From positions 64,469,479-64,533,478 of the forward strand of contig NC_069125.1 of NCBI RefSeq assembly GCF_026914265.1: 64,000 nt of DNA. Reading direction: 5' to 3'. A program made the translations under genes and the position numbers. This document shows positions 55,001 to 64,000 of this stretch, in pieces. Every line of letters begins with the position of its first letter. Within the stretch, counting starts at the first letter, position 1. This stretch comes from Mya arenaria (Eukaryota > Mollusca > Bivalvia > Myida > Myidae). The notes under the pieces were generated by a model that did not search any database, was not told the origin of the DNA, and saw only the letters and a program-made list of their open reading frames with translations.

Positions 55001-58000
55001 ACCCTGTACAATATGCCAACATCTCAAACCCAGTACAATATGCCAACACCTCAAACCCTGTACAATATGCCAACATCTCAAACCCTGTACAATATGCCAA
55101 CCTCTCAAACCCAGTACAATATGCCAACACCTCAAACCCAGTACAATATACCAACACCTCAAACCCTGTACAATATGCCAACATCTCAAACCCTATACAA
55201 TATGCCAACATCTCAAACCCTGTACAATATACCAACATCTCAAACCCTGTACAATATGCCAACATCTCAAACCCAGTACAATATACCAACATCTCAAACC
55301 CAGTACAATATGCCAACATCTCAAACCCTGTACAATATGCCAACATCTCAAACCCAGTACAATATGCCAACACCTCAAACCCTGTACAATATGCCAACAT
55401 CTCAAACCCTGGACAATATGCCAACATCTCAAACCCAGTACAATATGCCAACACCTCAAACCCAGTACAATATACCAACACCTCAAACCCTGTACAGTAT
55501 GCCAACATCTCAAACCCTGTACAATATGCCAACCTCTCAAACCCTGTACAATATGCCAACATCTCAAACCCAGTACAATATGCCAACCTCTCAAACCCAG
55601 TATAATATACCAGCCTCTCAAACCCAGTACAATATGCCTACCTCTCAAACCCTGTACAATATGCCAACATCTCAAACCTTGTACAATATGCCAACCTCTC
55701 CAACCCTGTACAATATACCAACCTCTCAAACCCTGTACAATATGCCAACATCTCAAACCCAGTACAATATGCCAACCTCTCAAACCCAGTACAATATACC
55801 AGCCTCTCAAACCCAGTACAATATGCCAACCTCTCAAACCCTGTACAATATGCCAACATCTCAAACCTTGTACAATATACCAGCCTCTCAAACCCAGTAC
55901 AATATGCCAACATCTCAAACCCTGTACAATATGCCAACATCTCAAACCCAGTACAATATGCCAATATCTCAAACCCTGTACAATATGCCAACATCTCACA
56001 CCCAGTACAATATGCCAACCTCTCAAACCCTGTACAATATGCCAACCTCTCAAACCCAGTACAATATGCCAACATCTCAAACCCTGTACAATATGCCAAC
56101 ATCTCAAACCCTGTACAATATGCCAACCTCTCAAACCCAGTACAATATGCCAACATCTCAAACCCAGTACAATATGCCAGCCTCTCAAACCCTGTACAAT
56201 ATGCCAACATCTCAAACACTGTACAATATGCCAACATCTCAATCCCTGTACAATATGCCAACCTCTCAAACCCAGTACAATATGCCAACATCTCAAACCC
56301 TGTACAATATACCAACCTCTCAAATCCAGTACAATATGCCAACCTCTCAAACCCAGTACAATATGCCAACATCTCAAACCCTGTACAATATGCCAACATC
56401 TCAAACCCAGTACAATATGCCAACATCTCAAACCCAGTACAATATGCCAACATCTCAAACCCTGTACAATATGCCAACATCTCAAACCCTGTACACTATG
56501 TCAGCCTCTCAAACCCTGTACAATATGCCAACTCTCAAACCCAGTACAATATGCCAACATCTCAAACCCAGTACAATATGCCAACATCTCAAACCCTGTA
56601 CAATATGCCAGCCTCTCAAACCCTGTACAATATGCCAACCTCTCAAACCCAGTACAATATGCCAACATCTCAAACCCTGTACAATATGCCAACCCCTCAA
56701 ACCCAGTACAATATGCCAGCCTCTCAAACCCAGTACAATATGCCAACATCTCAAACCCTGTACAATATGCCAACATCTCAAACCCAGTACAATATGCCAA
56801 CCTCTCAAACCCAGTACAATATGCCAGCCTCTCAAACCCAGTACAATATGCCAACATCTCAAACCCAGTACAATATGCCAACCTCTCAAACCCAGTACAA
56901 TATGCCAACATCTCAAACCCAGTACAATATGCCAGCCTCTCAAACCCAGTACAATATGCCAACACCTCAAACCCAGTACAATATGCCAACACCTCAAACC
57001 CAGTACAATATGCCAACACCTCAAACCCAGTACAATATGCCAACATTGCAAACTCAGTACAATATGCCAACATTGCAAACCCAGTACAAAACAAACATAT
57101 TTAAAAACAAATAAGCATAATTTTCATATTAGGCGAGTTTCGACACAGGCGCGTAGGAGCTGGGGCCGCAGGGGCCACGTCGGCGGCCCCAATATTCTGG
57201 CTAGTAACGGCAATGTGGCCGCGAATATTTGTTACCGATTTTCTTAATACTCGTATATTTAAATAATGCTACGCGCATATAGATCAATACCAGTCTGACA
57301 CGATATTGAAAAACAGGTCACCATGTCATAATTAAAGTTGTGACCATCTAGCATATTGGCGTGTGAATGGCGTGAAAACAGGCGGCAGTTTATTAAAGAC
57401 GGGTAAGTGGAAGAAGAGGCAATAAGACAGTAATTATTTGTATCGTTTTTGATGTTTCAAAAACTGTAGTTGATTATAATAATTGCAATTACTCGTTAAA
57501 ATAGAACTGTCATTAAATAGCCAGCAATATGTATGGGGGGGGGGGGGGGGGGCATTCAAAGAAGTAAACTTCGCTAATTTGTTATTTAACATACATTGTG
57601 AGACTGCGCAAATATGAATATTTAAAAGTAAATAAATACTGGTGTTTATAATAATTTAAGATTGCGCAATAATTAACATGTCGCTGTTGCTCATAATGTT
57701 GTTTTAACCGAAAAAAGGTTAAGATTAAACATGAAAATAAAACCTGAACTCACTTGAAATCGAGTCATTCAATGCTTAAAATTGAAAAAAAATCTCGACG
57801 GGAGGGGACACCCCTCCCCATCCCACCCCTTTCGCGGCCCCAAGGTCAATGGCCTTCCTACGCGCCTGCGACAGCCAATGAAAATGGTCCATTTTTCAAA
57901 TCATACATTTGGCAAGTTTTATAGCCAATCAAAACGGCCGAGTTCGGTTGATATTGGCCACGTTTGGTCGATATTGGCCGAGTTTTGGCATATATTGTCT

Positions 58001-61000
58001 TCAATTGTCTGATATTGGTACCGAAATTGTCCCCGTATCGCGTCAAATACGTACTAGTTGATTAATAATATGAAACGCAAAATTTCGCTTGATTTGTTTC
58101 AGTTGTTGTAACATGCGCGGTTGGTCCCGAATACACAGTCTCGCTGACGGGGGGGAGTACGACAGGCGTCATCTACATCGACGGTGTCTGCGGCACCAAG
58201 GCAACCGCCGCAACTGGAACATATACGTTTGCCGACGCCGACTGCACAATCGGCAGCGGCGCTCCTGCACTGGTTGGCATCCTTTCTAGATAATAATAAC
58301 ATTGAAAATGAGAGTAATCGAATTCAGCAATCTACTGATATCTATATTTATTGTTTTTTAAAATTTAAAAAGCAATTTTTGAAAGATGGTGAACTATATA
58401 TATCAATCAATAATGATAATTGTTTGTCTCATAGCTAGATGGTAATGTAATATGTTTTACGTAACGAGGGAGCATCAAAAGTTATATTTTAGGAGTGGCT
58501 TTGTCACGAGTGAAATATTTCATTTGGTGTTCACGAGGTAAAATGATTTGAAACAAATACAAATGCTTTTAAAATATATTAATCAATACTTCATTGGTAT
58601 TTAATCGAAAAACGGTGAAAACCTTTATAGCGACATGACATTATTGAGAAAGGAATTGATGTAATTGATTTTCTTTCTCAGCAATGTGTCCGATAACATT
58701 CGTTTTTTCGTGAAATGGGGGAAAAGGAGTTAAACGGAGAGATTATCTGATAAACTCAGTTTTCAAACGCTATGTTCACGAGGATATAATTCCACCGTTT
58801 AAATATTTTTTTAATAACCCCTCGAAAAGCATATGTTTGTCCTTTACAGTGTCGTGAGAAGTGCGATATTGTTATTCTTAATTTAGTGAGAAGTACGATA
58901 TTGTTTTGGCTATAAATGTAACTATTGACATAAAACATATGACAAAAGAAACTTTGTTTTCTTTCCCACGTAGTCTTCAACCTGAGTCATGAGTCATGCA
59001 ATCTCTCGTTAAATGTCAATATACCAAACATGTGATTATTTAAAGTTTTAAACATAATTTGTTCGCTTTGTCTATTGTCATGGGTTGAATTCATGGTACA
59101 TATATGAAATCATGAAATAAAACATGACTCAAGATGAAACAAGTTTCTTGCACAAAGTTTCCACAGCCTGCAAAGCCTGCAAGCCAATACACTGTAGCTT
59201 GTTGCCCCGTTTGTTTGCAGGAGTCAACGTTCAAGTTGGTGGTGCAAGAGTACGCGTCCATCAACCAGGTGACGGACCTGGTCGTCCAGGTGACATGCTC
59301 CCTCACAACAGGGTCCCTAACCGAGACTGTCACCGCAAGCGCCACGTAAGTCAACTGTTCTTGGGGAAATGATTTGCAAATAAGTCTTCTTGTAAATTTA
59401 AACGAATGCTCGCATACTTATAGATGGAAGAGATACTTTATTAGTGTTTCTATTGATATGCCGTTTAAAACCTTTCTCTTTCTCATAAGTTCAAGTTCGC
59501 CTGGGCCTAACCCTAACGCAATGGTAAATGGGGCTACCGGTGGTTCACACTAATTAATCGCCTCTTGTCTAATTGAACTCGTCTAGCTATCTTTCATCGA
59601 TGTTATATTTCATAAGTGGCTAGTTTAAATATTTGAACTTTAAATCAACGATTGTTTTCGGACAGCCACTCATTTTATCATCCATCTTACAGGAAAAATG
59701 GAGTGTCTTAGAAAGTCATACTAGTAATACAAGCAGAAAATGTGCCTGCATTGTGCATATAAACTCTTTTTTCTTTTCTGAATATTGATTTCTGAGCGGT
59801 GGTTTCGTTAAACGAGGCGACACACGCAATGGCATAAGAACAATAACTGGACGCCAACAGGCGCAATAGAGGGCCTTTAAACTTGACATTTTAGGTACAG
59901 ATTGGGTCTTGTGCGCGACAAGCAAACGCACCATGGTGAACATTCATGGCCAGTTTTTTATCTGTCATACGGGCGCACGTACATACAGTGATCCGCATTT
60001 GTAACAATTATGTCTCGCTTGTGGGCTCGACAAAAGATGAGAACGTATTCTTGCAATATAGTGTTTCACAATATTGCCAACTGTACTGCTGTGTGAAATG
60101 AATGTACTCCTCTCCGAGTAAACTGCTTTCATGTTCCATTATCTGACACGGCATGACTATATATAAGTCCCGGTCCCTTATGGCGTGTAAGTCCCGAATG
60201 TATGACAGTTGTCCAGTACTGTATTTACGGCTTGTAAGCTCGATTGTCCGATATACCGAGAAAACCCAGTTGGCCGAAACGACGTGTAAAATTGTTGTCT
60301 GATAAGACGTATAAAACTGTTGTCTGATACGGCGTGTATGGCCTGTTATCCGATACGGCGTCTGTGCCCTGTTGCCCATTAAGCTTGAACACCCGGTTGG
60401 TAAAAACAAAAATATAAAAATATAATGCTGTTTACAAATCGCGCCATCCCGCGGAGCAGGCAACAAGTTTACTTTGCCGATACGGCGTGTAAAACTATTG
60501 TCCGATACGGCGTATGTGACCTGTTGTCCGATTCGGCCTGTGTGCCCTGCTGGCCGATACGGCGTGTAAAACAATTGTTCGATACGGCGTGTAAAACTGT
60601 TGTCCGATACGGCGTGTAAAACTGTTGTCCGATACGACGTATGTGACCTGTTGTCCGATACGGCCTGTGTGCCCTGCTGGCCGATACAGTGTGTAAAACT
60701 GTTGTCCGATTCGGCGTGAAAAAACTGTTGTCCGATTCGACGTGTGCAGTGCAGTGTTGTCCCTTACAGCCTGTAAGCCCCGTTGTTCGGTATGACATAT
60801 TCGTCCTGTTGTCAGATAGGGCGTTTAAGTCCCACAGTCCGATACGATATTCGCCCTGTTGTCAGAGGGCGTTTAAGTCCCACAGTCCGATACGATATTC
60901 GCCCTGTTGTCATATACGGCTTGGAAGTTCCGCTGTCCGATACGAAATATTCGTCCACTTGTCATATATGGAGTGGAAGTTCCGCTCTTCGATACAACAT

Positions 61001-63437
61001 ATTCGCCCTGTTGTCAGATACGGTGTGGGTGTCCCGCTTTTCAAGACAACATATTCGCCCTGTTTTCATATCAGCTTGGAAGTTCCGTTTTTATATACAA
61101 CATATTCGCCCTATTGTCAGATACGGCCTGGGATTCAGGCTGTCCGATGCGGAGTGTAAGGTTCGTTGTCCTATACGGCATGTTATTCTACGTGTACGCC
61201 GCTTCGTGTTTCAGTGGCGAGGACTATGACGTGACAGCCAGTCCAGCCCTGGCGCCAACGTTCTCCAGCGACTTCCAACAGCAATCAGATGGCAGTGCCA
61301 TTACTGCCGGCAACATCGGAGATGCTGTGCAATTGCAGCTCTCCATCCCAAGTACTGAAGCAGGTGCGTATTTGGCGGGGTGGGAAACAAAAACATATAG
61401 GAGTTAAATAATACGAGTGAGTCCTATTATTTTACCAGGAAATAATGTTGGTATATTCCGTAATTTTCAAAAACAGTATTTAGATACGCCCGAACGGTAC
61501 CGGTTTTGCTTCTGGTCGAGAGTTTCCATCTGGTTCCGCATAACTGTCCAAACTCGCACCCTCTCATATAACAAACGAAGCTGCTTTACATTTTTTTCTT
61601 TGTGGCATTTTACAAGTGCATGCTTACATGTGCTCTCAGTAGAATGTGAAGTTTCTGAAAGATTTGTAACACATTATCACATCACCGGTGTTAACTTTGA
61701 AAATAAACTGAGTGGAATGTAGCCTCAAGTAAGATGCCAAATAAACCTTAAAACCCTACAGTTTTGTCAGATGACGATTAAGGATGCAATTAGGTAAGTT
61801 CACATTGCAAGATGTAAGCCAAAATGACAGAAACCAAGAAGTAAATATCAGAAAGCAAAATGCACATTTCAGAACGCAAGATTTACTTTAAGCTGCAATA
61901 CGTCCCTTCATATTTCCCGCCCACTTTCTTCATAATTGTAGATCTGGTACAAATATGTGTTATACCTTATGAAAAATGGGTAAAAAACGGAACGCTAATA
62001 TGAAGAATGTGTTCAAATTTTACAGATCGCTTACAGATTTTAAAAATGACCCAGTTATGTAAACAATCATGACATCTCTGGTATTTACTGAATAGTCCGT
62101 TCTTGATTTTTGTAGTAACATACACAAAGTGAAGTTCATGGTGTAAAGTGCTCTGACCGCCTCTATTTGTGAACACCAGATTGAGAAAGACCTAGAGCGG
62201 TATTCATAAAACATCTTAAATCATTTCCTTACATAAGTCATTTTCCATAGATTTAAGCATATTTCTATTTATATCGAAAATACTTTATTTCATTAATGTT
62301 AAAGCAGTTGTACTCTCTTTAGATTTGATTATGAAAGTTTTAGAAATTCGATTTAAGTTAAGAAATGACTTCGCATGTTATGTTCTATGAATAGTTGAAT
62401 ACCGGCCCAAGTTACTCTCTATGCATATTACTGTACGGTGTTCCGTAAGGGTCATTGTGTTCTTATCCCTATGCGAAGGAGCGAAGACGCAAGGAAAAAA
62501 GAAAGAGTACTTTCAACCATCACACGAGTTGAAAAAACATAAGTTCATATAAATGAAATGAGGAGTTGTTGTGTACACAATCTATTTAGGATAAATTTTA
62601 TAAGCAATGGTCCCAAACTGGGTTACATATGCGATTAGCTGATAAATCTATATAGTATATGTTTTCCAGTGGTTTCTAGAGATTTTTCAGCTAAATAAAC
62701 TTGATATTTTACTGTTTCAAAAATATCGTTTTTGTTATTTTTCACTGTTTTGTAATGCATGCTCGCTCTCTGTTCAAATCAAACGTCAGCTTGCACAGAG
62801 CTGGGACACAATTTCAACCACGTCATATCCAAAATGACGTTACGTATACATATATGCGCGATTTTCTAAAATAGTGTAATGATTTTCACTCCAGTTTAAG
62901 GCCATTTTTGTGGTGCCACTCATGGAAATACATTACAATCGTACACTGAAACAAACAATTATCTTATATTTATTCTAATATGGCCATAGTTTGATGATAT
63001 TTTCTTTCCAGTTCCGTATGTAGTAAGCATTCTTTATTTCAGCTGTATTTGATTTCCAAGTGAGCGGTCTTACTGTCACTTCTGGATCTACAACCGTTTC
63101 TCTGATAACCAACGGGTAAATGATGTTTTCTTTCTAATCGTGGCATTACCCTATGACAGTTTACAGTACTTCGATTTTGAATATATTCGTATATACAGAC
63201 TAATTTCGCCATCAACATTATCTCCCGAATGATTCGTGTTACGCGCGTATTTTCAGGTGCCCGGATTACTCAAGTCTATTCGCTCAGCCTGGGACGCCGA
63301 CATCTGGCGTATTGGTTATGACCTTCGACCTGTTCGTACCCAAGGAGACGTCTACGGACCCGTCTCTGCCTGGCACGAGCGCCACCGCTCTCAGCTTCGC
63401 ATTCACATTGAACATCTGCAGCGGTTCCTGCACTGCC
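43050..63437 (+). CDS. ZP-domain protein 2 (paralogue of the 25-kb gene), six exons in window, 3' end outside
   Basis: Exons 43050-43119, 58103-58272, 59221-59345, 61215-61363, 63043-63115 and 63257-63437 join in frame to 256 residues. Residues 1-18 (MEWLRLVCVLVLVSAAFG) are a signal peptide, followed by QFTPA (QFNPS in the paralogue). ZP-N cysteines are VTCAVGPEYTV, DGVCGTK, DADCTIG and VTCSLTT, with STFKLVVQEY; ZP-C starts GCPDYSS and NICSGSC. Intron positions and phases equal those of ZP gene 1, and exons 3 and 6 are identical in length (125 and 181 bp). A TAA would follow directly after SCTAVS, but GTTAGT at 63,438 sits exactly at the paralogue's exon 6 donor. The gene therefore almost surely continues to furin-site and transmembrane exons beyond 64,000. 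Intron 1 is 14,983 bp and holds the giant minisatellite. Confidence 0.92.
44386..44586 (+). other. Small open frame with signal-peptide-like start and four cysteines (weak candidate)
   Basis: 66 codons: MTLEFLYTVLLLVISVARQ looks like a secretion signal, followed by a short body with four cysteines (PTCSGNMCNKFLNCKQ, HFTCGKS) and a stop after GKPFHI. It lies on + inside ZP gene 2 intron 1 with no homologue I recognise, no evident promoter, and AT-rich surroundings. Chance is the more likely explanation. Confidence 0.12.
44860..45400. repeat. Dispersed mollusc-style repeat with ~140-170 bp tandem units
   Basis: It starts TACCCCCGACAAACGGAAGT and GGTTCGTCTGTCGTTC. Three diverged units then share GCAGTGTA.A.GAA.C, TAATTACAGAG.TAT and a CTTTGT end, near 45,025, 45,165 and 45,310. 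Confidence 0.6.
45659..57088. repeat. Giant 27-bp minisatellite, ~11.4 kb, about 420 copies
   Basis: The unit holds the core CTCAAACCC(A/T)GTACAATAT(G/A)CCA and a variable joint that is AACAT, AACCT or AGCCT. Variation is concentrated at these few sites, with rarer changes such as TCGCAAAC, CCTCAAAC and TCACACC. Two parts are very regular (about 46,900-50,160 and 51,900-57,050). The left end (45,659-46,570) and a middle zone (50,160-51,900) are full of one- to several-base gaps. The plus strand is strongly skewed to C over G (about 9 to 2 per unit), and every standard unit carries GTAC. Because the period is a multiple of three and the unit lacks stops in five frames, very long open frames appear on both strands; none is supported as a gene. 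The whole array lies inside intron 1 of ZP gene 2. Confidence 0.98.
57141..57873. mobile_element. Candidate ~730-bp DNA element with inverted ends
   Basis: Left end GACACAGGCGCGTAGGA with GGGGCCGC close by; right end reverse complement GTCGCAGGCGCGTAGGA, again with GGGGCCGC close by. An 18-base poly-G lies inside at 57,535-57,552. No transposase and no clear target duplication. It directly follows the giant array. Confidence 0.55.
57535..57552. repeat. Poly-G run, 18 bases
   Basis: Homopolymer inside the inverted-end element; capable of quadruplex formation and hard to sequence. Confidence 0.9.
57900..58020. repeat. Short degenerate tandem repeat before ZP gene 2 exon 2
   Basis: Steps of about 20 bp built on TTGATATTGGCC, TCGATATTGGCCGAGTTT and TCTGATATTGG, ending about 80 bp before the exon 2 acceptor. 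Confidence 0.55.
58273..59220. other. ZP gene 2 intron 2
   Basis: AT-rich; a short two-copy repeat (GTGAGAAGT.CGATATTGTT) lies at about 58,855-58,910. Nothing else is recognised. Confidence 0.45.
59346..60160. other. Left part of ZP gene 2 intron 3
   Basis: No supported feature before the minisatellite that fills the rest of this intron. Confidence 0.4.
60165..61195. repeat. Degenerate minisatellite, ~25-bp unit, ~1 kb
   Basis: The unit centres on GTTGTCCGATACGGCGTGTA, with variants GTTGTCAGATA, GCTGGCCGATAC and a longer ~50-bp form near the right end that adds GGAAGTTCCGCT and CATATTCGCCCTG. Spacing drifts from 24 to about 30 bases, so the array is old. It fills the right side of ZP gene 2 intron 3 and stops about 20 bp before the exon 4 acceptor. 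Confidence 0.88.
61595..61893 (-). repeat. Inverted second copy of the element segment at 32,416-32,705
   Basis: In reverse complement it matches the 32.4-kb copy over nearly 300 bp with mostly single-base differences. Shared blocks include CATCTTACTTGAGGCTACAT, GTTTATTTTCAAAGTTAACA and TGTTACAAATCTTTCAGAAA. The end nearest 61,890 shows the same 21-bp steps (CAGAAAGCAAAATGCACATTT is one step, split here as CAGAAAGCAAAA and TGCACATTT). It is in ZP gene 2 intron 4. Confidence 0.9.
61894..63042. other. Right part of ZP gene 2 intron 4
   Basis: AT-rich non-coding sequence, no feature recognised. Confidence 0.4.
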
Positions 63438-63644
63438 GTTAGTTAAAGCACAAAGTTACTTCTGCTCACCAGTTTGAATTGACCTTCTCAAAGATTTACA
63501 AACAGCAATTATTAATAATTATAATACTTAATGTGCTGCCAGCAGACGTTAATAGCATTGCTATAACGCTGCTGGCGATATTTCAGAACAAATCTGATAT
63601 ATAGGGTTTTGCTATGCTATATATAAGTATATTTATACACCACT

Positions 63645-64000
63645 CTAAGAGTACCGAGTACTCATTTAAAAGACCATTACCTACCGCGTACCACCCACTT
63701 GAGTACCGAGTACTCATTTAAAAAGATCATTGACCTCGTACCACCCCCGTAAGTCCCGAGTACTAATTTAAAAGACCACTGACTACCGCGTACCACCCTC
63801 TTGAGTATCGAGTACTCAGTTAAAAAAATCAATCGTCTCGTACCACGCCCGTAAGTCCCGAGTACTCATTGAAAAGACCTGTGACTACCGCGCACCTACC
63901 TCTTGAGTACCGAGTACTCATTAAAAAAAAATCAATCATCTCGTACCACGCCCGTTAGTCCCGAGTACTCATTGAAAAGACCTGTGACTACCGCGTACCA
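63645..64000. repeat. ~52-bp minisatellite running off the window edge
   Basis: At least six units built on GAGTACCGAGTACTCATTTAA split as GAGTACCGAGTACTC and ATTTAA, followed by alternating ends: CTACCGCGTACCACC in one type, CTCGTACCACGCCCGTAAGT in the other. The two types alternate, giving a dimeric period of about 105 bp. The near-palindrome GAGTACCGAGTACTC recurs in every other unit. It lies in the presumed intron 6 of ZP gene 2. Confidence 0.9.

Noticed and set aside
45659-57088. CRISPR array
   Set aside because: There are no unique spacers; repeat unit follows repeat unit directly. The surroundings are animal genes with introns.
45659-57088. Repeat-rich coding exon such as an adhesive or silk-like protein
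   Set aside because: The ZP exons on either side join in phase without it, the paralogue has no exon at this place, and frames are broken in two long zones.
47000-57247. Repetitive proteins of 999 to 1,802 codons on both strands (MPTSQTQYN-, CQPLKPSTI-, LAYCTGFEM- and CWHIVQGLR-type repeats)
   Set aside because: They are by-products of a 27-bp unit without stops in five frames. They overlap each other on both strands, lie inside a ZP intron and vary mostly at amino-acid-changing sites.
57782-58012. 76-codon frame before ZP gene 2 exon 2
   Set aside because: It spans the end of an inverted-end element and a short tandem repeat, with no recognisable domain.
63257-63443. TAA after SCTAVS as the true stop of ZP gene 2
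   Set aside because: GTTAGT at 63,438 lies exactly where the paralogue's exon 6 ends (both exons 181 bp), and a ZP protein without the last cysteines, furin site and membrane anchor is unlikely.

Overview
The window reads as animal nuclear DNA, most likely from a mollusc and probably a bivalve. It is AT-rich, has multi-exon genes with GT-AG introns, a eukaryotic tRNA with a pol III stop, several LINE fossils, fold-back elements and many minisatellites. The mollusc call is an inference from the repeat style and protein families; no species is claimed. The left third (1-21,000) holds ordinary, widely conserved genes: the 3' three exons of ERP29 (+), a 5'-truncated LINE (-), a tRNA-Trp (+), a complete nine-exon TRAF-type RING/MATH gene (+), and a complete five-exon BACURD-type BTB gene (-; KCTD10/KCTD13/TNFAIP1 family). 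Between and inside them lie a clean MITE with a 9-bp target duplication, a long fold-back element and several tandem repeats.

The right two thirds (25,000-64,000) hold two tandem paralogues of a secreted/membrane zona pellucida (ZP) domain protein, both on +. The first (25,178-31,951) is complete: signal peptide, ZP module with eight cysteines, furin site, transmembrane helix. The second (43,050 onward) has the same exon plan, with exons of 70, 170, 125, 149, 73 and 181 bp against 73, 176, 125, 146, 82 and 181 bp, and runs off the right edge. A trypsin-like serine protease gene (-) lies between them, with a decayed copy of one of its exons nearby.

The most striking feature is intron 1 of the second ZP gene. 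It is 14,983 bp long against 115 bp in the paralogue, and about 11.4 kb of it is one minisatellite of roughly 420 copies of a 27-bp unit. Because 27 is a multiple of three and the unit lacks stops in five of six frames, the array produces overlapping open frames of up to about 1,800 codons on both strands. I judge these to be artefacts, not genes. The array contains higher-order duplications (243, 297 and 324 bp) and two indel-rich zones. Other introns of the ZP pair hold a 37-bp minisatellite, a (CT)n(AT)n tract beside a splice donor, a degenerate ~25-bp minisatellite and a ~52-bp repeat at the window edge. The locus is therefore a ZP gene pair whose exons are conserved while its introns are shaped by repeat expansion.
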